Shown here one piece after another: positions 11,801 to 22,686 of a stretch of DNA of 64,000 nucleotides. Within the stretch, counting starts at the first letter, position 1; the number at the start of each line of letters is the position of its first letter. A model generated the notes under the pieces. It saw nothing but the letters and a program-made list of their open reading frames with translations. It was not told the origin of the DNA and did no database searches. Origin of the DNA: Paralithodes platypus (taxonomy: Eukaryota; Arthropoda; Malacostraca; Decapoda; Lithodidae); the NCBI GenBank assembly GCA_032716605.1, contig CM064580.1:34727911-34791910 (forward strand), read 5' to 3'. The translations under genes and the position numbers were made by a program.

Positions 11801-12464
11801 ATACCGTACAGTACATAGTACCTACCGGTATGTATTTACTATCAATATACCGTACAGTACATAGTACCTACCGGTATGTATTTAGTATCAATAAATACCG
11901 TACAGTACATAGTACCTACCGGTATGTATTTAGTATCAATAAATACCGTACAGTACATAGTACCTACCGGTATGTATTTAGTATCAATAAATACCGTACA
12001 GTACATAGTACCTACCGGTATGTATTTAGTATCAATAAATACCGTACAGTACATAGTACCTACCGGTATGTATTTAGTATCAATAAATACCGTACAGTAC
12101 ATAGTACCTACCGGTATGTATTTACTATCAATAAATACCGTACAGTACATAGTACCTACCGGTATGTATTTACTATCAATAAATACCGTACAGTACATAG
12201 TACCTACCGGTATGTATTTACTATCAATATATACCGTACAGTACATAGTACCTACCGGTATGTATTTACTATCAATAAATACCGTACAGTACATAGTACC
12301 TACCGGTATGTATTTACTATCAATAAATACCGTACAGTACATAGTACCTACCGGTATGTATTTACTATCAATAAATACCGTACAGTACATAGTACCTACC
12401 GGTATGTATTTACTATCAATAAATACCGTACAGTACATAGTACCTACCGGTATGTATTTACTAA
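8821..12464. repeat. 48-bp satellite array, about 76 units
   Basis: Head-to-tail 48-bp units covering about 3.64 kb, recognisable by ACCGTACAGTACATAG, then CTACCGGTATG, then TTTACTATCAA. Variants include TATATACC versus AAATACC at the junction, GTAAATAG for GTACATAG (8.8-10.6 kb only), TTAGTATC for TTACTATC (clustered 11.4-12.1 kb), and 44-47-bp short units near 9835, 10076, 10313, 10848, 11030, 11316 and 11842. Because 48 is divisible by 3, long frames appear on both strands with a 16-residue period. Each shifts phase at the short units and none is a gene. Confidence 0.97.
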
Positions 12465-12912
<448 letters not shown>

Positions 12913-13059
12913 CCGGTATATATATGGAAATATATGTCTTACAATACCTTCACTGCACCGGTCTCAACAACTCACCTGGAACAAAAGAAAACAAACAATT
13001 ATAAGCTAGTATTGTTAAAGCCTATATAAATATATTAATTGCGGGTAATTCCTGATAGG

Positions 13060-13486
13060 CGTATAAAGTTAGAGGAGATCTGGTGCAAGTGTTCAAATGG
13101 CTATGTGGAATTAACCTAGGTTTTTGCTCAGTTTAAAAAGGGCCTCCAGCAATTAACAGGCTGAAAACTATATCACTTAACCCTTTTTACTACCGCAGAT
13201 TCTTCTTGAACTGCACAAAATCGTGTAAATATAGGTAGAGTGGAATTAGAAGGACGTGGCTGGTACTGAAGGGGTTAATATGGGGGACATGATCGCTCTA
13301 CAAAATATGAATAAAAGCGAGATTACTTAAACACAAGACCCACTCGTGAGAAGAAAAAATCGGTTTAGTAAAGCTCTATGAAAACAGTGGTTTGACGAGA
13401 TAGGTTGGGTGTGAGAGGGACTGCTTTGTATGGGCCAATCGGGCTTTCTGCAGACTCCCATTTTCTTATGTTATTATGTTCTTATC
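13060..13486 (+). mobile_element. Degenerate LINE A remnant split by MITE-2
   Basis: 13068-13122 encodes VRGDLVQVFKWLCGIN, a CR1 ORF2 C-terminal signature. 13279-13390 keeps scattered similarity to the following ORF2 sequence. 13392-13486 is the LINE A 3' UTR and tail (GGTTGGGTGTGAGAGGGA ... TTTTCTTATG). The remnant is interrupted at 13128-13278 by MITE-2 and carries deletions and stops. It is older than the 7.2 kb and 18 kb copies. Confidence 0.7.
13128..13278. mobile_element. MITE-2 partial copy inside LINE A remnant
   Basis: Right end intact (CTGGTACTGAAGGGGTTAA, TTAA 13275-13278). Left TIR missing. The interior CCAGCAATTAACAGG ... ACTATATCACTTAACCC matches the 51.1 kb copy. Non-coding. 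Confidence 0.65.
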
Positions 13487-14704
13487 TAATTTTCGTTTCC
13501 GCCAAACGATTCTTGGAGATTATGAGATCGTCGTTTTTTTATTGTAAGCAGAATTTGTCAGTACCTAAAGGACGGATTTACATAATGATTTGTCAATACC
13601 TTCATTTTAGTACAAGAATATATGCAATTTACTGTTGATGAAAATCAATCAAATTTCACTGCTCAGAACATATAGGCCATGGACTAAAACTGCCAAGAAG
13701 GAAAACGAAAATGGACCAACATGGTCGTTTGGCCAATACCCATCAGATATATTGGCCTTGATCGTGCTCATATTGTCCATAAGCCAATTCAGCCGCGGCC
13801 AGGATGAATTAAGTTACACTATAGGTTGTACGGATGGTGCAGATAATTATTTGATCGACTGAGCACGCAGGATTTAAAGGTTTTAACCTCGAAACACATC
13901 TTTTCAATAGGTTTTAAAACTTGTGTGGCGGCGGCCTCGAAATTATTTAAACTGTGACTGTTTTAAGTGTACTCCAAACCTCGTTCTCAGGTGCCGTAGT
14001 CGAGCCTTGTACGACTGAGGTATACCTCCCACACATTGATCTATCCATAATCTATTGTTCTCGCTCTTTCTCTCTCTCTCCCTGGGCGTCACGTTGACCA
14101 TAAAGCGTGAGTCTGGCAACACCTTGTTCCTCCCCAGACACTAGAGCCACGACCCCCTTGCTCTGACCCAGTTCTGAAGAGGGCCATGTCACGCCCCTCT
14201 TTCACACTTCTCTCTCTCTCTCACACACTCTAACTCTCACTCACTCTCTCTCTCTCTCTCTTACACGCCATATACATTATTGTGTTCCTTTGAACGAGGT
14301 TCTCCTACAGTCATGTTTTGTGAAACTGTCATTTTGTCCTGATTATGCATTGAATAAAATAGGCATCTGTTGTACCGATACAAGGCCAAGCACCGAATGT
14401 ATTGAATATTCATAAAATACACTGAACTGTATTGTATAAAACTTAGTATAGGAACTGCATAATATAATCTAACTAACTACCGTATCTTTAACAACAAATA
14501 TACTTTTTTTATGACGAGTTTTGGATAATCTCATGTTTGTCAGTCTGGTCTCTCTCACATAATTATATACTTATATTTTTTTCCACTATGTCTTCCTTCG
14601 TTCTCTCCCTTTCTCCTAACCATATCTTCATAAGTTCATCCAATTTCTCCTTCCTTAATCCCAGCCAGCATCTCCTTACATGCTCACCCCCTCCTCACCC
14701 CCCA
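13487..14704. other. Intergenic, no recognisable gene
   Basis: AT-rich with two imperfect CT-rich patches (14060-14085, 14210-14265). The 75-residue frame 13635-13862 shows no known motif. Confidence 0.4.
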
Positions 14705-14713
14705 GCGCGCGCG

Positions 14714-14792
<79 letters not shown>
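14705..14792. repeat. (GC)n then (CT)n microsatellite
   Basis: GCGCGCGCGCGC followed by about 74 bp of perfect CT repeat. Serine/leucine-repeat frames across it are artefacts. Confidence 0.95.
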
Positions 14793-14795
<3 letters not shown>

Positions 14796-15935
14796 TCCTA
14801 TTTACGATCAAGTATTAGTATTATTACTTTGTGTATGGATGCATTGTGACTAAATTTAAGCAGCAGTAATATAGTTTATTATAATGTATGGATACATAAA
14901 CAATGTTTCTATACATATAAACAGCACTTGGTCACAAAATTGACAATCATAGTAACGTATTGTAATGTTCAAGGTACAGGTATATGTAATTCACCCTAAT
15001 ATAGAGAGTTGACAATTCAAAACAATTATAATTCAGTATGCAGGTATTGTACTCTAATGAAATTAAAATACCGTATATAATTTCCGAGGTATTTTTCTTG
15101 TTTCCACTAATACAGTGAGCATTTCACATTCAATACAAGCTACCGCCAATCAACCATTGTTTTACCACCTAACTTGAGAGGCATAGTCTTTAACAAAGTG
15201 CCTCTCATTTAAGAGTATGGTTATAATATTATGGATTTATGTATTACATTTACCGTGTTGTAATTAGGTACCGTACGGTACCGTAAATGACATGAATGGT
15301 TTACCCGATTTATGTCTTTGATGTTGGTACCGCTATATTTGGTACGTACAGAAGGGCACAGACTGTTCATCTAAACTTCTAAAGTGAGCAAATGGCCCTT
15401 AGTGTGCTGCTATTTTAGAGGCACAAACTCGGGGTTCTCAACCAGGCTCAACATGAGATTGATATATAAGAACGAGGAAACAGAGTATGAAAGAGTACAA
15501 TGTATGGACTTTGTTGTCTTAACAACTAGTTACAATATCTGCCGTTATCTGGTTTCGAAGAGGATGGTGCTTATGGGCAGTCTGCGTTGCTCTCGTTTGG
15601 TGCCAAGGTGAGATAGGCAATATGTCTTGGTGACGCATTTTGAATTGACTAGGGCATAACAATAACATTTTCATATTTAAACAGATTAGTCTGATAATGG
15701 AGAGCCTTCATGTATAAAGACAAATATGGGAAGTTCACTAATTCTATGAGTTACTAATTATTGAATTTTTGTTTAATATAGGCCTAGTGTCTTTTATTTT
15801 GTTATGTTTATTATTTTATGGTGGGTTAGGGGATTTCTATCTGAAAATGTTTGCAACTCATTCACGAAATAGTAAGAACACTCGGCGTAGATGTCGAAAC
15901 CAAATTCAAAGAGCAAGAAGGGTTGCCAGAAAAAA
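14793..15935. other. Intergenic, no recognisable gene
   Basis: AT-rich single-copy-looking sequence with a GTACCGTACGGTACCGTA cluster at 15270-15287. The 75-residue frame at 15384-15611 is not recognised. Confidence 0.4.
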
Positions 15936-16040
15936 ACATTACGGATGTAGATTGGGTGGGTACCGGTAAAACATTACGGATGGAGATTGGGTGGGTACCT
16001 GTAAAACATTACGGATGTAGATTGGGTGGGTACCGGTAAA
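15936..16040. repeat. 35-bp minisatellite, 3 units
   Basis: Three 35-bp units starting ACATTACGGATG at 15936, 15971 and 16006, each ending at GGGTACC(G/T)GTAAA. TACCGGTA is present in units 1 and 3 (15961-15968, 16031-16038) and mutated to TACCTGTA in unit 2. Confidence 0.9.
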
Positions 16041-16060
16041 TTTAGCTCTCGTGTAACGCC

Positions 16061-16099
16061 GGGGAGATGGGTCGTTTTTATGGTCCTCCTTCTTCCTTA
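16061..16099 (+). mobile_element. MITE-1 left-end piece, separated by LINE A
   Basis: GGGGAGATGGGTCGTTTTT and the following CTCCTTCTTCCT match the first 40 bp or so of MITE-1, then identity stops. The missing continuation (ATGTTTAGCCCATTAG) resumes at 19524, after LINE A. I infer one MITE-1 (16061-16099 plus 19524-19842) split by LINE A. The left TTAA is mutated. Confidence 0.75.
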
Positions 16100-16147
16100 T
16101 AAATAATATATAAGACCTATATATAACGATTTTTATTTCAATTCATA

Positions 16148-17004
16148 GATACGCCGACTAGAGGTATTAATATTCTTGATTTAGTTTTCAGTAACAATGA
16201 ACATATGATAAATAATGTAGAGATTGGTGACCACCTAGGAAATAGCGATCATAAATCTATTTATTTTAATATACAATGGACAGGGAATGCTAAAGAGAAT
16301 ACGACACTTATCCCAGATTTCAGAAAAGCCGATTATGGTGGGCTAAGAAGAGACTTAAGGGTGGACCTTATTGTTAAGCAATTAAGTCAGGATATGCCAG
16401 AGTTAAACTTACCACCTACATATAACCAGTTTATTGCTTCACTCCACAATGCTCAAAATAAATATATCCCTAAAAGAGATTTAGATCGACGCAGAACCAA
16501 CCAAAATGGATGACTAATAAGCTAATAGATCTTATAGGAAAAAAGAAAGGAATATATAGAAAAATAAAGAAAGGCGAAAATCATCTACATATATACTATC
16601 AGACTCTATCAAGACAGGTCAAAAAGGAAAGCAAAAAGAAATTATGAAATAAGGATAGCCAGTGACTCAAAAAATAACCCTAAAGCTTTTTACCAACTAT
16701 ATAAATCTAAAGTTAGAGATGTAATAGGCCCCCTAAAAACTTCAATAGGAGAAATAACAGAAAATGATTTAGAAATGTGCAGTACATTAAATAGTCAGTT
16801 TCTTTCCGTTTTCACTAATGAAAATTTGGCACAGATTCCAGAAGTCAATATGGTATATAGTGATAGTATAGAAAATATGTTAAGTACAGTTAGTATAAGT
16901 AGAACTGATGTGATTAAGGAAATTGACAGAGTGAATCCTCAAAAATCGCCTGGTCCTGACGAGGTACCGGTATATGCTAGAGTATTAAAAGAATGCAGAG
17001 ATGA
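16148..17004 (+). pseudogene. LINE A ORF2, 5' part: endonuclease C-terminus and RT N-terminus
   Basis: Starts within the exonuclease-endonuclease-phosphatase (EEP) domain: DTPTRGINILD, then GDHLGNSDHKSI holding the conserved SDH active-site motif at about 16231-16257. The linker has frame breaks near 16505 and 16615. From about 16620 the frame is open again through KAKRNYEIRIAS, QFLSVFTNE and SPGPDEVPVYARVLKE, the start of the RT domain. TACCGGTA at 16965-16972 adds two codons (PV) relative to LINE C at the equivalent place. The frame stops being LINE A at 17004, where LINE B begins. Dead copy. Confidence 0.85.
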
Positions 17005-17866
17005 ATGCAGATACATGAATGTAGTGTTCCAGTGGACCAGGGAAAACAACATGCAATTCAATGAGGAAAAATTCCAATTAATACGGTACGGAGATTATAA
17101 TGGTGTTAAAGAAATTACAAATTACTTAACAGAATCTAACCACATAATAGAACGGAAAGACAGTGTGAAAGACCTTGGGGTATTAATGTCTGAAAATATG
17201 GGTTTCAAAGTACATAACGAGGTCAAAGTGGCGGCTGCGAAACGTCTAACGGGTTGGATTCTGCGTACTTTTAAAACACGCGGTGAATTGCCTATGATAA
17301 CGCTCTTCAAATCTCTAGTGCTACCGCGGCTTGAATACTGTAGCGTATTAACATCCCCATACAAAGCAGGTGAAATAAATGACGTAGAGAGTGTACAAAG
17401 AAATTTCACTTCGCATATAAGTTCGATAAAACATCTACACTATTGGGAGCGTTTAAGAGCACTGAATCTGTACTCACTGGAACGTAGAAGAGAACGTTAC
17501 CTAATAATATACACGTGGAAAATCGCAGAGGGTTTAGTACCAAACCTACATACTCCGATAGTCATGAAATTCAGTGATAGGAGAGGCTGGGAATGCGAAA
17601 TCCCCGGATGAATAACAGGGGTGCTATGGGCTCTCTGCGAGAGGGCTGGTTATCACACAGAGGCCCACGTCTCTTCAACAAACTCTCACGGCGAGTAAGA
17701 GGCATGAGGGACATCTCGTTAGACAACTTCAAGAGAGCCCTAGATGTCGAACTGCAAAAAGTGCCAGACGAGCCCATCCTTGCAAGGGAGCGAGCTGTCG
17801 CTTCAAACAGTCTACTGCACCAAATCACCACCCATAACGAGGGGCGTCGCGCTCCTTGGTGCCGCT
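17005..17866 (+). pseudogene. LINE B ORF2 C-terminal part
   Basis: Encodes WTRENNMQFNEEKFQLIRYG (thumb side of the RT), DLGVLMSENM, LVLPRLEYCSVLTSPY, VESVQRNFT, ERLRALNLYSLERRRERYL and, after a frame break, LFNKLSRRVR near the C-terminus, ending TTHNEGRRAPWCR. The break is at about 17604: this copy has four C residues where the sister copy at 30.37 kb has five and reads straight through. The catalytic RT motifs and endonuclease are not in the insertion. Confidence 0.85.
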
Positions 17867-17908
17867 AGAAGAGTGGCGAACACATCAAAAGGTATCAAAA
17901 GGTAAGGT
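17005..17908 (+). mobile_element. LINE B, 5'-truncated, nested in LINE A
   Basis: A 904-bp insertion including one copy of the 4-bp duplication ATGA. It begins just downstream of the catalytic region of ORF2 and ends with GGTATCAAAA-type decamer repeats (17887-17908). The 3' part from 17309 is nearly identical to 30081-30671, where the tail reads ATCCAAAGGT twice. The short decamer-repeat tail plus target duplication mark it as a non-LTR retrotransposon, distinct in sequence from LINE A and LINE C. Confidence 0.85.
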
Positions 17909-19320
17909 ATGAGTTAAGTAGCCCATTAGCATTTTTATTTAACAAGTCATTAGAAACAGGTTTAGTTCCAGAAGCTTGGAAGCTTGCAAATGTAGTTCCG
18001 ATCTTCAAAAAAGGTGATAAATCGATAGCATCCAATTACCGTCCCATTAGTCTCGCATCAATCATAGGAAAGTTGCTAGAGTCTATTATTGCTATGAAAA
18101 TTAGAAGCCACTTACGACAAATTTAACTTAATAAATTCTTCTCAGCATGGATTCACTCAGGGACGCTCTTGCCTTACTAATTTGCTTAGCTTTTTCTCAG
18201 AGGTACTGTATATGAAGCAGTAGATAGTGACAAGTCATATGATATTATTTATTTAGATTTCAGTAAAGCTTTCGACAGAGTCCCTCATGAGAGATTGATG
18301 AGAAAGGTTGAGGCACATGGAATAGGAGGATCGTTGTTGGGATGGATTAGGTCATGGCTAATTGGTAGGAACCAGAGAGTCAGCATAAATGGTACCAAGT
18401 CAGAGTGGGGAGCAGTCAAAAGTGGTGTCCCACAGGGATCGGTATTAGGTCCCCTGTTGTTTCTTATATACATAAATGACCTAGATTTAGGTATAACTAG
18501 TAGGATAAGTAAATTCGCAGACGATACTAAAATGGGGAGATCAATTGATTCAGATAGCGATATAGAGTGCCTCCAAAGGGATCTAGATACCTTACATGAA
18601 TGGTCAGTAAATTGGCAGATGAAGTTTAACATTGACAAATGCAAGGTATTAAAGATAGGGAAGATGCAAACAAATGTTAAATATAAACTAGCTAATTTAG
18701 AATTAGAAAATTCAGACTGCGAGAAAGATCTAGGTGTGTTTGTTAGCAATGATTTGAAGCCTAGAAAACAGTGTATAAGCGTTCGTAATAAGGCAAACAG
18801 GATTCTCGGTTTCATCTCTAGTGTGAGTAACAGAACTGCTGATGTTATCTTAAAACTTTACTTGTCATTAGTGAGACCCCATATGGATTATGCTGTCCAA
18901 TTTTGGTGTCTTTATTACAGAATGGACATAGATTCATTGGAGAGAGTACAGCGTAGAATGACAAAAATGATCCATAATATTAGAAATCTTCCGTATGAAG
19001 AAAGGTTGAAGATATTAGGTTTACATTCGTTAGAGAGACGCAGAGTTAGAGGGGATATGATAGAGGTGTTCAAGTGGGTTAGTGGGATTAACAAAGGGGA
19101 CATGACAAATGTACTAAAGCTCAGTGATAGCGAAAGAACTCGTACCAATGGTTTCAAATTAGATAAATTTAGTTTCAGAAAAGATATAGGCAAATATTGG
19201 TTTGGTAACAGAGTTGTAGATGGGTGGAATGGACTACCAAGTGCAATAGTGGGATCTAAAACGGTAGGGAGCTTTAAGATAAAATTGGATAAGAATATGG
19301 AAGAGAAGGGTTGGGTGTGA
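17909..19320 (+). pseudogene. LINE A ORF2, RT domain and C-terminus
   Basis: Continues the RT: LFNKSLETGLVPEAWKLANV, IFKKGDKSIASNYRPISL, QHGFTQGRSCLTNLL, LDFSKAFDRVPHERL, GVPQGSVLGPLLFLIYIND and the catalytic FADD (about 18514-18525), then KCKVLKIG, DLGVFVSNDLKP, RPHMDYAVQFW, LERVQRRMTKMI and WNGLPSAIV. Two frame breaks: an extra base near 18113 and a 5-bp insertion at 18204-18210, where GGTA-TATG has become GGTACTGTATATG. From 18295 to the stop at 19318-19320 the frame is intact. Confidence 0.9.
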
Positions 19321-19523
19321 AGAGGGATCAGCCGGGTTGGGCCAATCAGTGCTCTGCAGACCCCCATAATCCTGTATTAATCTCTAACCATTTTGGTAAG
19401 ATGATCCTCAGGGTATTAGAGTGTTGAGCCTATAATTGGGCTTTGTAATTGAATTGGGGTTGTGTGGGACAGGGGTCTGCCTTGCTTAGGCCAATCGGCT
19501 TTCTGCAGACTCCCATTTTCTTA

Positions 19524-19842
19524 TGTTTAGCCCATTAGTTTTTAGATTTTATGACGTTCGGCTCTTTAGTTTGGAGATGTTAAGACCTTTTTTTGTTGTC
19601 AATATTAAGACTTTTCGTGTCATTTAGGTGTTGATTTGTTTACTGTCAAGCGATAGCGAGCCTGTTATTCAAGGCGAACCGGCCTTCGGCCGGGACCTTA
19701 TTCTATCGAAAAACGTACAAATTTATCTTGAAGGAGGATGTTGGGGGTGTTTTGTTTAAGCTTGATGGAGGTCTAGCGAGTAAACTAAATAAATTATAAA
19801 AATATATATAAAGAGCAAATAAATACGCCCATCCCCCCTTAA
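19524..19842 (+). mobile_element. MITE-1 right-hand portion, separated by LINE A
   Basis: Resumes MITE-1 at ATGTTTAGCCCATTAG, keeps the GCGATAGCGAGCC core and the hairpin CCGGCCTTCGGCCGG, and ends ACGCCCATCCCCCCTTAA at 19842. It pairs with the left piece at 16061-16099. Confidence 0.8.
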
Positions 19843-20376
19843 CCCTGCTCAACAGGTGGCGTTGTGTGTGTGTAAGTGTGAGAGTCCGAGTGTAGGGGGT
19901 GAGACAGTGAAGCACGGGAACGAGGTGGCTTCAGAGATGGGGTCGTTTCAGGCCATGAGTGAGCACCGTGTCTCATGTGAAGGCAAGATGGCAGGTGCTC
20001 GTTGTACTCTACGTGCTTCACATGTCTCACTCCCTAGACTGGAACAAGACCTCACGGGCTTCACTGTTCATTGTAAAGCGGTGAATGCTAAGGCTCTCAG
20101 CCTATGCCCGAGAGAAAGTAAGTTGGAATAGAGAAAAAAAAAAAAAAAAAAAAAAAATACACAACTTGACAGCAATTCTTTTTCGATGGCGACTTTCCAT
20201 TCACCGATTTTTCTATGACCAAACCTGTTCACCCACCACGGCTCCTTCTCCAAACTGCTCCTCTTCACACCTGACCCCCCTCTCTCTCACACACACCTGT
20301 ACACTCCACACCTGTTCACCTTCAACTCCATAACCCTCCTCCTCCACCCCAACCATCACCAATCTCCCCCAACCCC
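19843..20376. other. Intergenic with an unassigned frame and poly(A)
   Basis: A locally GC-richer patch at 19856-20131 has a 91-residue frame with no recognised domain. I cannot exclude an exon but have no positive evidence. An A-run of about 23 bases lies at 20135-20157, and a CT/CA-rich patch follows. Confidence 0.35.
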
Positions 20377-20743
20377 AAGGGGGGTAGTGCTTGATTTTTG
20401 GTCGATGTATTTATATATTAACTTATGTTTTTAGTTTCCTCGCTAGACCTCTTATCAAGCTTAAACCAACACCCCCTAGACCCCCTTTCAAGATAAATGT
20501 GTACATTTTTCGGAAGAAAAATTTCCCGGCCAAAGGCCGTTTCTCCTAAAATTACAGGCTCGCTATCGCTCGCCAAGAAAAATCGACACCTAAATGGCAC
20601 GAAAGGTCTTAATATTGACAAAGAAATGGGGCGAAAATTATCAAAATCGTCAAACTAATGGAACGAACGTCTTAAAATCTCAAAACTAATATGCTAAACA
20701 TGAGGGAGAAGGGGGTCCATAAAAAACGAGTAGTACCCCATTG
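20377..20743 (-). mobile_element. MITE-1 copy
   Basis: Full-length minus-strand copy with degenerate termini (CCAAGGGGGG on the left, ACCCCATTGA on the right, so both TTAA are mutated). Core TCGCTATCGCTCGCC at 20561-20575 and the hairpins are conserved. An older copy. Confidence 0.8.
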
Positions 20744-21052
20744 ACTCTCTCTCTCTCTCCCTCACCCCTTCCTCTCTTGCTTCACCTCTACACACGACTA
20801 TCTGACCTTCCTTCTGGCACATACGTTCATTGTCTTTGCATGCTATTATTCACGCTACACCTAAAATGGCACCCTGTGAAACAATAATATAGACCTGTGC
20901 ATCGTGACTATCTGCCCATATTACACTCATGTTCATCTTATACACTTGTTAGTTTGCAATATACGGTATACTAAAAATGGCACCCTGTGAAATTTACTCT
21001 AAATTTCTCCACCTGCTTATCTATTCATCGTACACACATGTTCATCATATAA
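20744..21052. other. Intergenic, no gene seen
   Basis: CT-rich start, then AT-rich. A segment containing AAAATGGCACCCTGTGAAA is present twice (about 20862 and 20973), a local duplication. Confidence 0.4.
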
Positions 21053-21290
21053 ATATGCTATAGTTGTATGTGCCTAGTTGCCTACATATATGCTATAGTT
21101 GTATGTGCCTAGTTGCTTACATATATGCTATAGTATGCTAGTTGCTTACATATATGCTATAGTTGTATGTGCCTAGTTGCCTACATATATGCTATAGTTG
21201 TATGTGCCTAGTTGCTTACATATATGCTATAGTTGTATGTGCCTAGTTGCTTACATATATGCTATAGTTGTATGTGCCTAGTTGCCTACA
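21053..21290. repeat. 35-bp minisatellite, about 6.5 units
   Basis: Units start ATATGCTATAGTTGTATG and continue GTGCCTAGTTGC(C/T)TACAT. One unit near 21125 is shortened. Non-coding. Confidence 0.92.
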
Positions 21291-22100
21291 TATGTTTAAC
21301 TTATAAGTCTATTCACCGTTATGCACCTGTTCATTTGAAGCATATGTTTCCTGTAATACACCTTTTCATCTTATACATAATTATGTTCACCGTATATTAT
21401 ATACTATACGCATGCTAGTATTTACACTTGTAGGGCCTATATACTCGCATGAGCGTATGTTCATTGCATACGCATGTTCATTTTGGGAAACAAGCCGATT
21501 TAGTATTTGCTAAATTCTACATGTTGTAAGCTCATCTTCGTATAATACTGCATTCCTGTTCATATCCGCTGCTACAAACAGTTGTGCATTTCTATATTCT
21601 ATATGTTTTCTTCTTTTTGCCTGGCTGTCAGTTTTTGTAACCTTTCAACACACTTACTAATTATTACTGGAATGCTTGGTATTTTGCAATAGTATCTTCC
21701 CAGCAGTTTTTCACTCAATCTTCAACTTATGAAGCAAGATACTTAAATCTATTCTGGCTAACGCTAAAAGATTTTATTCATCTTAGGAATACGTAGGTTC
21801 TGTAGGATTTAAGTGAAGTACTGGTACCAGTACTAAAGCATATATAATAATCCTTCCCATTTGCATCAAATCGTGTAATGTTAGTTATAATATACACAAA
21901 GTGATGTCCTAGTAACGTGTTGATATGTTTCACCAATCTAGTCCTTCGTATAGACCCTATAACGTGTTCACTGAACATATCCTCGTCCTCCACATTCTCT
22001 TCATCCATTCCTTCCTCTATCTCTTTTTCCTAATTTTCCACCTAGCATATTTGTTCACTTTGTCCTTTATATAGTTCACTCTGAAACCCTGTAGCATGAT
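21291..22100. other. Intergenic, no gene seen
   Basis: AT-rich. The frame on the minus strand at 21778-22008 (76 residues) has no recognised motif. Confidence 0.4.
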
Positions 22101-22556
22101 TGAGTTTATCTATATACGTTCTCGTCAACAAATTATATTGAGTTAATCTATATACGTTCTCGTCAACACATTATATTGAGTTAATCTATATACGTTCTCG
22201 TCAACACATTATATTGAGTTAATCTATATACGTTCTCGTCAACACATTATATTGAGTTAATCTATATACGTTCTCGTCAACACATTATATTGAGTTAATC
22301 TATATACGTTCTCGTCAACACATTATATTGAGTTAATCTATATACGTTCTCGTCAACACATTATATTGAGTTTATCTATATACGTTCTCGTCAACACATT
22401 ATATTGAGTTAATCTATATACGTTCTCGTCAACACATTATATTGAGTTAATCTATATACGTTCTCGTCAACACATTATATTGAGTTAATCTATATACGTT
22501 CTCGTCAACACATTATATTGAGTTAATCTATATACGTTCTCGTCAACACATTATAT
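22101..22556. repeat. 38-bp minisatellite, 12 units
   Basis: Near-identical units beginning TGAGTT(A/T)ATCTATATACG and ending AACACATTATAT. Only a few point differences (TTATC versus TAATC), so recently homogenised. Confidence 0.95.
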
Positions 22557-22686
22557 TTAGAAAAAATATCTAAGAATCAAATGCCGTACCGGTAACAGTA
22601 CCGTACTAAATATTGATTAACCCTTCGGCTTTCATAGGTTCTTCCATGACAGTACAGAATCGTCCAATGAGTAACCCATCTCGTCC
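22557..22686. other. Spacer with TACCGGTA and a MITE-2-like end
   Basis: TACCGGTA at 22587-22594 and TACCGTA at 22599-22605 lie 5 bp apart. TTAACCCTTCGGC at 22618 looks like a degraded MITE-2 terminus. Confidence 0.4.

Larger units (their letters stand above)
16100..19526 (+). mobile_element. LINE A (CR1-like), 5'-truncated, carrying nested LINE B
   Basis: Begins within the ORF2 endonuclease domain, continues through the RT and C-terminal region and ends in a 3' UTR with tail CCCATTTTCTTATG. It is interrupted at 17005-17908 by LINE B, flanked by ATGA at 17001-17004 and 17909-17912. Across the interruption the LINE A frame rejoins exactly (…KECRDE before, LSSPLAFLF after). LINE A itself lies within MITE-1. 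Its exact 5' junction, somewhere in 16100-16147, is blurred by AT-rich sequence. Confidence 0.85.

Noticed and set aside
19856..20131. Possible host exon with a 91-residue frame
   Set aside because: Composition is locally different, but there are no splice-site context, domain or homologous copy that I can support.
22101..22556. CRISPR-like array (12 x 38 bp)
   Set aside because: Units are contiguous with no unique spacers, in a eukaryotic context. It is a minisatellite.
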